A stretch of 64,000 nucleotides of DNA, from positions 226,797-290,796 of the forward strand of contig NZ_JOCX01000011.1 of assembly GCF_000717915.1 (NCBI RefSeq), read 5' to 3'. A program made the position numbers and the translations under genes. Positions within the stretch are counted from its first letter, which is position 1. Each line of letters begins with the position of its first letter. Positions 45,385 through 54,430 of the stretch are shown here, piece by piece. The stretch comes from Streptomyces sp. NRRL S-244 (GTDB lineage: Bacteria > Actinomycetota > Actinomycetes > Streptomycetales > Streptomycetaceae). The notes below the pieces were generated by a model. It did not search any database. It saw only the letters and a list, made by a program, of their open reading frames with translations, and had not been told where the DNA came from.

Positions 45385-45475
45385 CGGCCTCGGCGTCCCC
45401 GCGTGTGCTGTACCGCTTCATCTGTCGTATCCCGACAGGCCCCGGAGTCCGTGCCCGACGAGGCAGGAGGACCCG

Positions 45476-46657
45476 GTGGCGAACCACGCCGCGCACGCAC
45501 CGCACGACGCCTTCGGCGAGCCCGAGCCCGACGCCCACGTCGATGCCATCACCGGCGCCGACGCGCGGGCCATGCGCCGCGCCGTCGAGCTCGCCGCCCG
45601 CGGCCTCGGCTCCACCAGCCCCAACCCGGTCGTCGGCTGCGTCATCACCGACGCCGCGGGCACCGTCGTCGGCGAGGGCTGGCACGAGCGGGCCGGCGGC
45701 CCGCACGCCGAGGTCCACGCCCTGCGCGCCGCGGGCGAAGCGGCCCGCGGCGCCACCGCGTACGTCACCCTCGAACCCTGCAACCACACCGGTCGTACGG
45801 GGCCCTGCGCCCAGGCGCTCGTCGAGGCCGGCGTCACCCGCGTGGTCTACGCGGTCCCGGACCCGAACCCGCAGGCCAGCGGCGGCGCCGCCACCCTGCG
45901 CGCCGCCGGGGTCAAGGCCGAGGGCGGTTTCCTGGAGGCCGAGGCGGCGGCCGGCAACGCCGCCTGGCTCACCTCCGTACGCCTGGGCCGCCCGTACGTG
46001 ACCTGGAAGTACGCCGCCACCCTCGACGGCCGCAGCGCCGCCGCGGACGGCAGCAGCCGCTGGATCACCGGCCCGGAGTCCCGCGCCGACGTCCACCGGC
46101 TGCGCGCCGAGGCCGACGCCGTCCTCGTGGGCGGCGGCACCCTGCGCACCGACGACCCGCACCTGGCCGTACGCGGCGTCGAAGGCGCCACCCAGCCCCT
46201 GCGCGTCGCCCTCGACACCCGCGCCGCCCTGCTGCCGGCCGCCCGCATCCTCGACGACGCCGCGCCCACGCTGCTCGTCGTCGGCGAGGACGCCGACACC
46301 CGGCACCTGCCGGGCGTCGACCTGCTCCGGCTCCCCCTGCACGACGGCCGCATCGCCGTCCACGACCTGCTCGGCCGGCTGTACGCCCGCGGTGTGCGCT
46401 CCGTCTTCCTGGAAGGCGGCCCCACCCTCGCGGGCGCCTTCCTCGAAGCCGGAGCCGTCGACCGCGTCGTCGGCTACCTCGCCCCGGCCCTCCTCGGCTC
46501 CGGCCCCGCCGCCCTCGCCGACGCCGGCATCACCAACATCGCCCGCGCGGTGCGCCTCGACATCACCGAGGCCGTCCGCGTCGGCACCGATCTCCGCATC
46601 ACCGCCGTACCCGTACCCGAAGCCGTCCCCACCCCCACCGCCCCCAAGGAGCACTGA
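45476..46657 (+). CDS. ribD: Bifunctional pyrimidine deaminase/reductase RibD
   Basis: A 393-residue enzyme for steps two and three of riboflavin synthesis. The deaminase half (about 20-165) has zinc ligands in GGPHAEVHAL and LEPCNHTGRTGPCAQAL. The reductase half begins near RPYVTWKYAATLDGRSAAADGSSRWITGPESR and includes VFLEGGPTLAGAFLEAGAVDRVVGYLAP. The start is GTG 45476, five bases after AGGAGG. It is the first gene after the FMN riboswitch. The N-terminus carries about 18 extra residues before the deaminase core. It ends directly against the ribE start codon. Confidence 0.95.
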   Translation: MANHAAHAPHDAFGEPEPDAHVDAITGADARAMRRAVELAARGLGSTSPNPVVGCVITDAAGTVVGEGWHERAGGPHAEVHALRAAGEAARGATAYVTLEPCNHTGRTGPCAQALVEAGVTRVVYAVPDPNPQASGGAATLRAAGVKAEGGFLEAEAAAGNAAWLTSVRLGRPYVTWKYAATLDGRSAAADGSSRWITGPESRADVHRLRAEADAVLVGGGTLRTDDPHLAVRGVEGATQPLRVALDTRAALLPAARILDDAAPTLLVVGEDADTRHLPGVDLLRLPLHDGRIAVHDLLGRLYARGVRSVFLEGGPTLAGAFLEAGAVDRVVGYLAPALLGSGPAALADAGITNIARAVRLDITEAVRVGTDLRITAVPVPEAVPTPTAPKEH

Positions 46658-47281
46658 GTGTTCACCGGAATCGTCGAAGAACTGGGCGAGGTCACCGCCG
46701 TCGAGCAGCTCTCGGAGGCCTCCCGCTTCCGCCTGCGCGGACCCGTCGTCACCGACGGCGCAAAGCACGGCGACTCCATCGCGGTCAACGGCGTCTGCCT
46801 GACCGTCGTGGAGACCGGCGACGGCGAGTTCACCGCCGACGTCATGCAGGAGACCCTGAAGCGCTCCAGCCTCGGCGCCCTCCACGCGGGCTCCCGGGTC
46901 AACCTGGAGCGCCCGATGGCCCTCGGCGGACGGCTCGGCGGACACCTCGTCCAGGGGCACGTGGACGGCACGGGCGAGATCCTGTCCAGGACGCCCTCCG
47001 AGCACTGGGAGATCGTCAAGGTCTCGCTCCCGGAGAACCTGTCCCGGTACGTCGTGGAGAAGGGCTCCATCACGGTGGACGGCGTCAGCCTCACCGTGGT
47101 CGAGGCCGCCGCGGACTGGTTCACCATCAGCCTCATCCCCACCACCCTCGCGCTGACCACCCTCGGCCTCAAGCAACCCGGCGACCCGGTCAACCTCGAG
47201 GTCGACGTCCTCGCGAAGTACGTAGAGCGCCTGCTGGCCGCGGGTGTGGACCCGCTGACCGCCGAGGAGGGCCGACAGTGA
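46658..47281 (+). CDS. ribE: Riboflavin synthase alpha chain
   Basis: A 207-residue duplicated-barrel enzyme that dismutates two 6,7-dimethyl-8-ribityllumazine molecules to riboflavin. It begins [12 protein letters not shown], with the N-terminal Phe important for catalysis. Each half has a lumazine-binding motif: [26 protein letters not shown] and [47 protein letters not shown] links the halves. GTG 46658 follows the ribD stop with no gap, and the 3' end overlaps the transporter gene (GTGA). Confidence 0.96.
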   Translation: MFTGIVEELGEVTAVEQLSEASRFRLRGPVVTDGAKHGDSIAVNGVCLTVVETGDGEFTADVMQETLKRSSLGALHAGSRVNLERPMALGGRLGGHLVQGHVDGTGEILSRTPSEHWEIVKVSLPENLSRYVVEKGSITVDGVSLTVVEAAADWFTISLIPTTLALTTLGLKQPGDPVNLEVDVLAKYVERLLAAGVDPLTAEEGRQ

Positions 47282-47931
47282 CCGCCCTGACCTGGCTCAA
47301 CGCGGAGGCCTTCACGGTCTTCGGCCAGAAGGTCATCTGGTCCGACATGATCGGGAACCTGATGGGCCTGGCCGCCCTCGCCCTCGGCTGGCGGCGCTCC
47401 ATATGGACCTGGCCCGCCCAGCTCCTGTCCGGCCTGATCCTCATAGCCGCGTACGCCTCCGCCCACCTGGCCGGCGGCGTCGGCAAGCAGCTCCTCGTCA
47501 TCGGCGTGGCCGCCTGGGGCTGGCGCGCCTGGCAGCGCGGCCGTCAGCAGGCCCAGGACGGCACCCTGGCGGTGCGCACCGCCACCTGGACGGAGCGCGG
47601 ACTGCTCCTCGCCGGGGCGGCCCTCGGCACCCTGGCCGTCGGCGGCCTGTTCACGCTCTTCCCGAACCTGTCGTGGAGCCCGTGGGCCGACGCCTACATC
47701 TTCGTCGGCACGATCGTCGCGATGGTCGCCCAGGCCCGCGGCCTCGTCGAGTTCTGGTTCGCCTGGCTCCTCGTCGACCTGGTCGGCGTCCCGCTCGCCT
47801 TCACCAACGGACTGGCCTTCTCCGGCCTCGTCTACGTCGTCTACTTCGCGCTCGTCCTGTGGGGCGCCCACGACTGGTACCAGCGTTCGCGCACCACCCC
47901 CGCCCCGGCCCTGGAAGGAGCAACGGCATGA
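47278..47931 (+). CDS. ribM: PnuC-family membrane transporter, probable riboflavin transporter RibM
   Basis: A 217-residue integral membrane protein with about seven helices. PnuC-family features are [44 protein letters not shown] and [38 protein letters not shown]. PnuC proteins carry nicotinamide riboside by facilitated diffusion, but members embedded in actinobacterial rib operons (RibM) carry riboflavin and its analogues. The location between ribE and ribAB, with GTGA and ATGA overlaps on both sides, makes RibM the better assignment. It would be repressed by FMN together with the synthesis genes. Confidence 0.88.
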   Translation: MTALTWLNAEAFTVFGQKVIWSDMIGNLMGLAALALGWRRSIWTWPAQLLSGLILIAAYASAHLAGGVGKQLLVIGVAAWGWRAWQRGRQQAQDGTLAVRTATWTERGLLLAGAALGTLAVGGLFTLFPNLSWSPWADAYIFVGTIVAMVAQARGLVEFWFAWLLVDLVGVPLAFTNGLAFSGLVYVVYFALVLWGAHDWYQRSRTTPAPALEGATA

Positions 47932-49226
47932 CCACCCTCAAGCCCGTGCCCGACATCGACGCCGTCCTCGACGCCGTTTTCCGGCTCGACCCCGTCGAGC
48001 AGGCCATCCGCGACATCGCGGCCGGCCGGCCGGTCGTCGTCGTCGACGACGAGGACCGCGAGAACGAGGGCGACCTCGTGATCGCCGCAGAGAAGGCCAC
48101 CCCCGAGATCGTCGCGTTCATGATGAGCGAGTGCCGCGGTCTGATCTGCGCCCCCATGGAGGGCCCGGAGCTGGAGCGGCTCGAGCTGCCCCAGATGGTC
48201 CAGAAGAACACCGAGTCGATGCAGACCGCCTTCACCGTCTCCGTCGACGCCAGTGCCGCCCACGGCGTCACCACCGGCATCTCGGCCGCCGACCGCTCCA
48301 CCACGCTGCGGATGCTCGCCGACGGCGTTTCCGAGCCCTCGGACTTCGTGCGCCCCGGCCACGTCTTCCCGCTGCGCGCCAAGCCGGGCGGCGTCCTGGT
48401 CCGCAACGGCCACACGGAGGCCGCCGTCGACCTCGCCCGTCTCGCGGGCCTGCGCCCCGTCGGCGCGATCGTGGAGATCGCCGGCGAGGACGGCGTCATG
48501 CTGCGCCTGCCCGAGCTGATCCCGTTCGCCCGCAAGCACGGCCTGACGATCATCTCCATCGAGGACCTGATCGCCTACCGCCGCTCCGCCGAGCCGACCG
48601 TGCGCCGCGAGGCCACGGTGGCCCTGCCGACCGCCCACGGCGACTTCACGGCGTACGGCTACCGCTCCATCGCCGACGGCGTCGAGCACGTGGCCCTCGT
48701 CCACGGAGAGATCGGCGACGGCCAGGACATCGTGGTCAGAGTCCACTCCGAGTGCCTGACCGGCGACATCTTCCACTCCCTGCGCTGCGACTGCGGCCCC
48801 CAGCTGCACGCCTCCATGGCCCGCATCAAGGACGAGGGCCGCGGCGTGGTCGTCTACCTGCGCGGCCACGAGGGCCGCGGCATCGGACTGGTGTCCAAGC
48901 TGCGCGCGTACGAGCTCCAGGAGCGCGGCCGCGACACCCTGGACGCCAACCTGGAACTCGGCCTGCCGGCCGACGCCCGCGACTACGGCGCCGGCGCGCA
49001 GATCCTCGCCGACCTCGGCGTCAAGAGCGTGCGGCTGCTGACCAACAACCCCGACAAGTCCGCCGCCCTCGTACGGCACGGCATCGCGGTCAACGACCGG
49101 GTGGCCATGCCCACGGAGGCGGGCGAGCACAATCTGCGGTACCTGCGCACGAAGCGGGACCGGATGGGCCACGACCTGCCCTGGCTGGACCAGGCCGTAC
49201 CCACCTCCGCCTGCGGCAACCAGTAA
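47928..49226 (+). CDS. ribAB: Bifunctional DHBP synthase / GTP cyclohydrolase II
   Basis: A 432-residue fusion. The N-terminal 3,4-dihydroxy-2-butanone 4-phosphate synthase (about 20-220) has [19 protein letters not shown] and [15 protein letters not shown]. The C-terminal GTP cyclohydrolase II (about 225-415) has zinc cysteines in [18 protein letters not shown] and [12 protein letters not shown]. It supplies both riboflavin precursors. The ATG overlaps the ribM stop, preceded by GGAAGGAG. The tail [14 protein letters not shown] is of the usual length. Both domains keep their key residues, so both activities are expected. Confidence 0.96.
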   Translation: MTTLKPVPDIDAVLDAVFRLDPVEQAIRDIAAGRPVVVVDDEDRENEGDLVIAAEKATPEIVAFMMSECRGLICAPMEGPELERLELPQMVQKNTESMQTAFTVSVDASAAHGVTTGISAADRSTTLRMLADGVSEPSDFVRPGHVFPLRAKPGGVLVRNGHTEAAVDLARLAGLRPVGAIVEIAGEDGVMLRLPELIPFARKHGLTIISIEDLIAYRRSAEPTVRREATVALPTAHGDFTAYGYRSIADGVEHVALVHGEIGDGQDIVVRVHSECLTGDIFHSLRCDCGPQLHASMARIKDEGRGVVVYLRGHEGRGIGLVSKLRAYELQERGRDTLDANLELGLPADARDYGAGAQILADLGVKSVRLLTNNPDKSAALVRHGIAVNDRVAMPTEAGEHNLRYLRTKRDRMGHDLPWLDQAVPTSACGNQ

Positions 49227-49291
49227 GCACGTACGAACCACCACCACACGCACCACACACCACGAACCACGAAGAACCGAGGAGCACAGCT

Positions 49292-49777
49292 GTGAGCGGC
49301 AAGGGCGCACCCGAACTGAGTGTCAGGAACTGCGGAGACCTCCGGGTCGCCGTCATCGCGGCCCAGTGGCACGAGAAGGTCATGGACGGGCTCGTCGACG
49401 GCGCCCTGCGCGCCCTGCACGAACTGGGCATCGACGAGCCCACCGTGCTCCGCGTCCCGGGCAGCTTCGAGCTCCCGGTCGTGGCGAAGGTACTGGCCGG
49501 TCGCGGTTACGATGCCATCGTCGCCCTCGGAGTCGTCATCCGCGGCGGCACCCCGCACTTCGAATACGTCTGCCAGGGCGTCACCCAAGGCCTGGTGCAG
49601 GTGTCGATCGACACCGGAGTCCCCGTCGGCTTCGGCGTACTGACCTGCGACAACGACGAGCAGGCGCTGGACCGCGCCGGGCTCGAGGGGTCGAACGAGG
49701 ACAAGGGGCACGAAGCGGTCATCGCCGCCGTCTCGACTGCTGCGACCCTGCGGTCCGTCAGCGAACCCTGGCGCTGA
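49292..49777 (+). CDS. ribH: 6,7-dimethyl-8-ribityllumazine synthase
   Basis: A 161-residue lumazine synthase that normally assembles into icosahedral shells. Signatures are [59 protein letters not shown] and [21 protein letters not shown]. The start is GTG 49292 after GAGGAG. A 65-base CA-rich gap separates it from ribAB, unlike the overlaps upstream. hisE follows after 35 bases, so riboflavin and histidine genes may share transcription. Confidence 0.95.
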   Translation: MSGKGAPELSVRNCGDLRVAVIAAQWHEKVMDGLVDGALRALHELGIDEPTVLRVPGSFELPVVAKVLAGRGYDAIVALGVVIRGGTPHFEYVCQGVTQGLVQVSIDTGVPVGFGVLTCDNDEQALDRAGLEGSNEDKGHEAVIAAVSTAATLRSVSEPWR

Positions 49778-49812
49778 GTGGCGACGGGGGACCCCGTATT
49801 CTGAGGACCATC

Positions 49813-50094
49813 ATGGCGAACACACCCTCCAAGAGTTTCGAAGAGCTCTTCACCGAGCTCCAGCTCAAGGCCGCCACCGGCGACCCCGGCTCCTCCCGCA
49901 CCGCCGAGCTCGTCGGCAAGGGCGTCCATGCCATCGGCAAGAAGATCGTCGAAGAGGCCGCCGAGGTCTGGATGGCCGCCGAGTACGAGGGCAAGGAAGC
50001 CGCCGCCGAGGAGATCTCCCAGCTGCTGTACCACGTCCAGGTGATGATGGTCGCGCGCGGGATCTCCCTCGACGACGTCTACGCGCACCTCTAG
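49813..50094 (+). CDS. hisE: Phosphoribosyl-ATP pyrophosphatase
   Basis: A 93-residue all-alpha NTP pyrophosphohydrolase for the second step of histidine synthesis. It shows [25 protein letters not shown] and the metal-binding [34 protein letters not shown]. It is a stand-alone HisE, as usual in actinobacteria. The ATG at 49813 follows AGGACC. It lies 35 bases after ribH and 77 before hisG. Confidence 0.95.
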   Translation: MANTPSKSFEELFTELQLKAATGDPGSSRTAELVGKGVHAIGKKIVEEAAEVWMAAEYEGKEAAAEEISQLLYHVQVMMVARGISLDDVYAHL

Positions 50095-50171
50095 GCCGGA
50101 GCCCGTCCCGCAGGTCCCCCGCCCGCCGCTCAACCCACATCTTTCGCAATCCACGCACTGAAGGAAGACCC

Positions 50172-51020
50172 ATGCTGCGCATCGCCGTCCCGAACAAGGG
50201 TTCACTCTCCGGAGCGGCGTCGGCGATGCTCCATGAGGCCGGCTACCGCCAGCGCAAGGAGTCCAAGGAGCTCGTGGTCCTCGACCCCGAGAACGGGGTG
50301 GAGTTCTTCTACCTCCGCCCCAAGGACATCGCGATCTACGTCGCCTCGGGCAAGCTCGACATCGGCATCACCGGCCGTGACCTGCTGCTCGACTCCGGCG
50401 CCAGCGCGGAGGAGATCCTCCCGCTGAACTTCGGCCGCTCCACCTTCCGCTACGCCACCAAGCCCGGCACCGCGAAGGGCCCCGAGGACTTCACGGGGAT
50501 GACGATCGCGACCTCGTACGAGGGAATCGTCGCCAAGCACCTCGCCGAGCAGGGCATCGACGCCTCCGTCGTGCACCTGGACGGCGCGGTCGAGACCGCC
50601 ATCCAGCTCGGCGTCGCCCAGATCATCGCGGACGTCGTCGAGACCGGCACCAGCCTGCGCAACGCCGGCCTGGAGGTCATCGGCGAGCCGATCCTCACCT
50701 CCGAGGCCGTGGTCATCCGCCGCAACGGGGCCGACGCCGAGAACCCGCAGGCCCAGCAGTTCCTGCGGCGCCTCCAGGGCGTCCTGGTGGCCCGCAGCTA
50801 CGTGATGATGGACTACGACTGCCGGGCCGAGCACCTGGAGCGGGCCGTCGCCCTCACCCCGGGCCTGGAGTCGCCGACCATCTCCCCGCTGCACAACGAG
50901 GGCTGGGTCGCCGTCCGCGCGATGGTCCCGGCCAAGGAGGCGCAGCGGATCATGGACGACCTGTACGAGCTCGGCGCGCGCGCGATCCTCACCACCTCGA
51001 TCCACGCCTGCCGTCTCTGA
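50172..51020 (+). CDS. hisG: ATP phosphoribosyltransferase, long form
   Basis: A 282-residue HisG catalysing the first, histidine-inhibited step of histidine synthesis. It begins MLRIAVPNKGSLSGAASAML and shows the PRPP loop VVETGTSLRNAGLEVI. The C-terminal ACT-like domain (about 210-282, ending ARAILTTSIHACRL) marks the long, HisZ-independent form with feedback control. GAAGG precedes the ATG. The rest of the histidine operon is elsewhere, a common actinobacterial arrangement. Confidence 0.96.
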   Translation: MLRIAVPNKGSLSGAASAMLHEAGYRQRKESKELVVLDPENGVEFFYLRPKDIAIYVASGKLDIGITGRDLLLDSGASAEEILPLNFGRSTFRYATKPGTAKGPEDFTGMTIATSYEGIVAKHLAEQGIDASVVHLDGAVETAIQLGVAQIIADVVETGTSLRNAGLEVIGEPILTSEAVVIRRNGADAENPQAQQFLRRLQGVLVARSYVMMDYDCRAEHLERAVALTPGLESPTISPLHNEGWVAVRAMVPAKEAQRIMDDLYELGARAILTTSIHACRL

Positions 51021-51072
51021 CCCGTACGTCCTTCAGATCCGTACGCCCCCTCCCGAAGGCATCTCCCGCATC

Positions 51073-51537
51073 ATGGCCGAGTCCGCCGCCCAGCCCGCAC
51101 TGCCCGCCCTGCCGGTCACCTTCCGGCCGACCCGTACCCGGGCCGTCCTGCTGGGCGTCGGGCTCGCCATGTTCGCCACCATCACGGCGATCGCCCTCCT
51201 GCTGGAGAACCTCGGCCCGGGGGAGCGGATCAGCTTCATCTTCACCGCCGTCCTGCTGTCGTCCGTACTCGTCCTGCTCAGCCGCCCCAAGGTGGTCGCG
51301 GACGAGGCGGGCGTCACCGTCGTGAACCTGACCAACACCCGCCGCCTGGAGTGGGCGCAGATCCTGCGCGTCAACCTCCGCCCGGGCGATCCGTGGGTGT
51401 TCCTGGACCTGAGCGACGGTACGAGCCTGCCCGCCCTCGGCATCCAGCCCGGCGTGGCCAAGCAGCAGGCCATCGGCGACGCCCGCGCACTGCGCGCGCT
51501 CGCCGAGGCCCGGGGAACCGGGCCGCACCACCACTGA
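51073..51537 (+). CDS. PH-domain-containing small membrane protein
   Basis: A 154-residue protein with two transmembrane helices (AVLLGVGLAMFATITAIALLL and FIFTAVLLSSVLVLLS). A bacterial PH-like domain follows (DEAGVTVVNLTNTRRLEWAQILRVNLRPGDPWVFLDLSDGTSL). It ends with a short helix and His-rich tail. Families of this type are common downstream of hisG in Streptomyces and have no assigned function; they may be membrane-anchored scaffolds. The gap to hisG is 52 bases, so co-transcription is plausible. No catalytic residues are evident. Confidence 0.83.
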   Translation: MAESAAQPALPALPVTFRPTRTRAVLLGVGLAMFATITAIALLLENLGPGERISFIFTAVLLSSVLVLLSRPKVVADEAGVTVVNLTNTRRLEWAQILRVNLRPGDPWVFLDLSDGTSLPALGIQPGVAKQQAIGDARALRALAEARGTGPHHH

Positions 51538-51853
51538 CCCGCCCGCCGCACGGACGCCCCGCCGCCGCACCCCGGACGGCGGAGATCGAACACACGGCGA
51601 ACAGCCGTGGAGCGGGCCTCGAACGGGCCTCGAGCGGCTCTCGGACGAAGCACCGCAGCCACAGCCGACGGCTGCGTCCCATTGCGGCGGCGATCTCAGT
51701 GACTACCCTGGTGGCGGGGCGCACCCCAGCGCCCTCCCACCGGCCCCGGGACCCCGAGGCCCGCGGGCACCTGCGACTTGAGGAGTGACTCCCTCCAGCA
51801 ATGGACGGATCGTCCGGTAGTACCCGCGCCGCCCTCCCCACGGAGGCGGCGGC
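51538..51853. promoter_or_regulatory. Intergenic region upstream of the CNNM pair
   Basis: These 316 bases have no supported gene. The best promoter candidate is TTGCGG (51682-51687), a 16-bp spacer and TACCCT (51704-51709), oriented toward the CNNM genes; this is only a visual match. An imperfect palindrome around GGACGGATCGTCC lies near 51804. No riboswitch consensus was recognised. Confidence 0.3.
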
Positions 51854-53323
51854 ATGACCATCCCGCTACTCCTGCTCGTGGCGGCATTCGCCCTGATCCT
51901 CGCCAACGGCTTCTTCGTGGCGGCCGAGTTCGGCCTCGTCACCGTGGAACGGCCCGAGGCCGAACGCGCCGCAGCCGACGGCGACCGCCGTGCCCGCACG
52001 GTGGTCGAGGCCCTGCGGGAGCTGTCCTTCCAGCTCTCCGGCACCCAGCTCGGCATCACCATCACCTCCCTCGTGGTCGGCATGCTCGCCGAACCGGCCC
52101 TCGCCGGACTGCTGGCCGGGCCGCTCGCGGCCACCGGCCTGCCCGCGGGAGCCGTCTCCGGCATCGCCGTCTTCATCGGCATGCTGCTCGCCTCCGCCGT
52201 CCAGATGGTCGTCGGCGAGCTCGTCCCGAAGAACTGGGCGGTCTCCCGGCCGTTGCAGGTGGCCCGGTTCGTGGCCGGCCCGCAGCAGGTCTTCTCCCGT
52301 GCCTTCCGGCCGGTCATCGCCGGCCTCAACGCCGTCGCCAACCGCCTCGTGCGGGCGCTCGGCGTGGAGCCGGCCGAGGAGATGGCCTCCGCCCGCACCC
52401 CCGGCGAACTGGTCTCCCTGGTCCGCCATTCGGCCCAGGCCGGCGCCCTCGAACAGGACACCGCCGACCTCTTCGTACGGACCCTCTCGCTGGGCGAGCT
52501 CACGGCCCAGCACGTCATGACCCCCCGGGTGAAGGTCAGCGCCCTCCAGCACACGGCCACCGCGGCCGACGTGCTGAACCTGACCCGCGCCACCGGGCTG
52601 TCCCGCTTCCCGGTCTACCGGGAGCGCATCGACGAGGTCACCGGGGTCGTCCACCTCAAGGACGCCCTCGCCGTGCCCGAGTCCGAGCGCGCCCGCACCA
52701 GCGTGAGCCGGATCTGCGTCGCCCCGCTGCTGGTGCCCGGCTCCCTGCCGGTGCAGCCGCTGCTGGAGCGGCTGCGCAGCGAGCAGCCGATGGCCGTCGT
52801 CGTCGACGAGTACGGCGGCACCGCCGGGGTGGTCACCCTGGAGGACATCGTCGAGGAGCTCGTCGGCGAGGTCCGCGACGAGCACGACCTCGCCGAGGAC
52901 GAGAGCCCCGAACTGGCGGCCGTGCCCGCCGAGGACGGCCGCCCCTCCTGGGAGGCCGACGGCAGCTGCCGGGTGCAGACCCTGCGCCGGATAGGCCTGG
53001 AGGTGCCCGAGGGCCCGTACGAGACCGTCGCCGGCCTCGTCGCGGACCTGCTGGGCCGGATCCCCGCCCCCGGGGACCGCGCCGAACTGCCCGGCTGGAA
53101 GCTGTCCGTCCGCCAGGTCGGCCGCAACCGCGCCGAACGCGTCCGGCTGGTCCGGCTGGGCACCGTCCCCGCCGCCGGGCACGGGACCGGCCCCGAGGCC
53201 GCCCGCGCCACCGTCCTGATCGACGCCGGCTCCGTACGCACCGGGCCCGGCCGGCAGGCCTCCCCGGACGCGCGGTCGCCGCAGCCGGCCCAGTCGGCCC
53301 AGCTGGAAGGCGCCGGCCGATGA
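51854..53323 (+). CDS. CNNM/CorC-family membrane protein (hemolysin-C-like), first of a pair
   Basis: A 489-residue protein. The N-terminal DUF21/CNNM membrane domain (1-190) has LILANGFFVAAEFGLVTVERPEAERAA, GTQLGITITSLVVGMLAEP and VVGELVPKNWAVSRP. A CBS pair follows (about 200-330, VMTPRVKVSALQHTATAADVLNLTRATGLSRFPVYRE and MAVVVDEYGGTAGVVTLEDIVEELVGE). A CorC/HlyC transporter-associated domain lies at about 350-430. Bacterial CNNM proteins export Mg2+ or balance Mg2+/Na+. The hemolysin label is historical. The C-terminal 50 residues are a disordered extension that ends in an ATGA overlap with the second gene. Confidence 0.88.
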   Translation: MTIPLLLLVAAFALILANGFFVAAEFGLVTVERPEAERAAADGDRRARTVVEALRELSFQLSGTQLGITITSLVVGMLAEPALAGLLAGPLAATGLPAGAVSGIAVFIGMLLASAVQMVVGELVPKNWAVSRPLQVARFVAGPQQVFSRAFRPVIAGLNAVANRLVRALGVEPAEEMASARTPGELVSLVRHSAQAGALEQDTADLFVRTLSLGELTAQHVMTPRVKVSALQHTATAADVLNLTRATGLSRFPVYRERIDEVTGVVHLKDALAVPESERARTSVSRICVAPLLVPGSLPVQPLLERLRSEQPMAVVVDEYGGTAGVVTLEDIVEELVGEVRDEHDLAEDESPELAAVPAEDGRPSWEADGSCRVQTLRRIGLEVPEGPYETVAGLVADLLGRIPAPGDRAELPGWKLSVRQVGRNRAERVRLVRLGTVPAAGHGTGPEAARATVLIDAGSVRTGPGRQASPDARSPQPAQSAQLEGAGR

Positions 53324-54393
53324 ACGCCCTCCAACTGCTCTTCGCCCTGCTCCTGGTCCTGGCCAATGGTTTCTTCGTCGGCGCCGAGTTCGCGCTCGTC
53401 TCCGTACGGCGCAGCCAGATCGAGCCGCTGGCCAAGGAGTCCAAGCGGGCCCGCCAGGTCCTGTACGGGCTGGAGAACCTGCCGCGGATGATGGCGGCGG
53501 CCCAGTTCGGCATCACCATCTGCTCCCTGACCCTCGGCGCGGTCGCCGAGCCGACGGTGGCCCGCCTGCTGGAGCCGCTCTTCCACGCGGCGCACGTCCC
53601 GCAGGGCATGATCCACCCGCTGGGCTACGCGGTGGCGCTCGCCGCCGTCGTCTTCCTGCACCTGGTCATCGGCGAGATGGTGCCCAAGAACCTCGCCATG
53701 GCCGCGCCGGAGAAGACCGCCCTCTGGTTCAGCCCGGGGCTGGTGGCCTTCGCCCGGCTGTGCGGCCCCGTCACCGCCGCGCTCGGCTCCTGCGCGCACC
53801 TGGTCCTGCGCCTCTTCAAGGTGGAGCCCAAGGACGAGGTCGAAGCCGTCTACACCAGCGCCCAGCTCGGCCGGCTCGTCGAGGACTCCCGGCAGGCCGG
53901 GCTCCTGGAGCCGGGCGAGCAGGAGCGCCTGGAGGACGCCCTGGAACTGGGCAGCCGCCCGGTCACCGACGTCCTGCTCGCCCGGGACCGGCTCGTCACG
54001 GTCGGCCCCTCGGCGACCCCGCGCCAGATCGAGCAGCTGACGGTCCGCACCGGATACTCCCGCTTCCCGGTCCGCTCCGAGAACGGCGCCTTCATGGGCT
54101 ACGTCCACGTCAAGGACGTACTGGACCTGGAGGAGCGGGAGCGGGCCGTGCCCCAGCGGGTCTGGCGGCGGATGACCACCCTGTCCGCCACCCTCCCGCT
54201 GGACGACGCGCTCAGCGTCATGCGCCGGGACGCCACCCATCTGGCCCAGGTCGCCGACCCGGCCGGCCGGGTGCTGGGGCTGGTCGCCCTGGAGGACGTC
54301 CTGGAGATGCTGGTCGGCGAGGTGCGCGACCCCGCGCACCGCGTCCCGGCCCGCCGCCCGGGCCCCCGGCAGACCAGCGCCGCCGGAGTCTGA
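53320..54393 (+). CDS. CNNM-family membrane protein, second of a pair
   Basis: A 357-residue paralogue of the preceding protein. The DUF21/CNNM domain shows VLANGFFVGAEFALVSVRRSQIEPLA, MAAAQFGITICSLTLGAVAEP and HLVIGEMVPKNLAMAAPE. CBS motifs follow (TVRTGYSRFPVRSENGAFMGYVHVKDVLDL, later VADPAGRVLGLVALEDVLEMLVGEV). It lacks the CorC C-terminal domain that the first protein has, so the two are probably partners in a heteromer, with the first carrying the regulatory domain. The start ATG overlaps the previous stop. Tandem CNNM genes of this kind are common in actinobacteria. Confidence 0.87.
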   Translation: MNALQLLFALLLVLANGFFVGAEFALVSVRRSQIEPLAKESKRARQVLYGLENLPRMMAAAQFGITICSLTLGAVAEPTVARLLEPLFHAAHVPQGMIHPLGYAVALAAVVFLHLVIGEMVPKNLAMAAPEKTALWFSPGLVAFARLCGPVTAALGSCAHLVLRLFKVEPKDEVEAVYTSAQLGRLVEDSRQAGLLEPGEQERLEDALELGSRPVTDVLLARDRLVTVGPSATPRQIEQLTVRTGYSRFPVRSENGAFMGYVHVKDVLDLEERERAVPQRVWRRMTTLSATLPLDDALSVMRRDATHLAQVADPAGRVLGLVALEDVLEMLVGEVRDPAHRVPARRPGPRQTSAAGV

Positions 54394-54430
54394 CGCGCCG
54401 CTGCCGTAGCGGGGGCCGCAGCCGCCCCCG

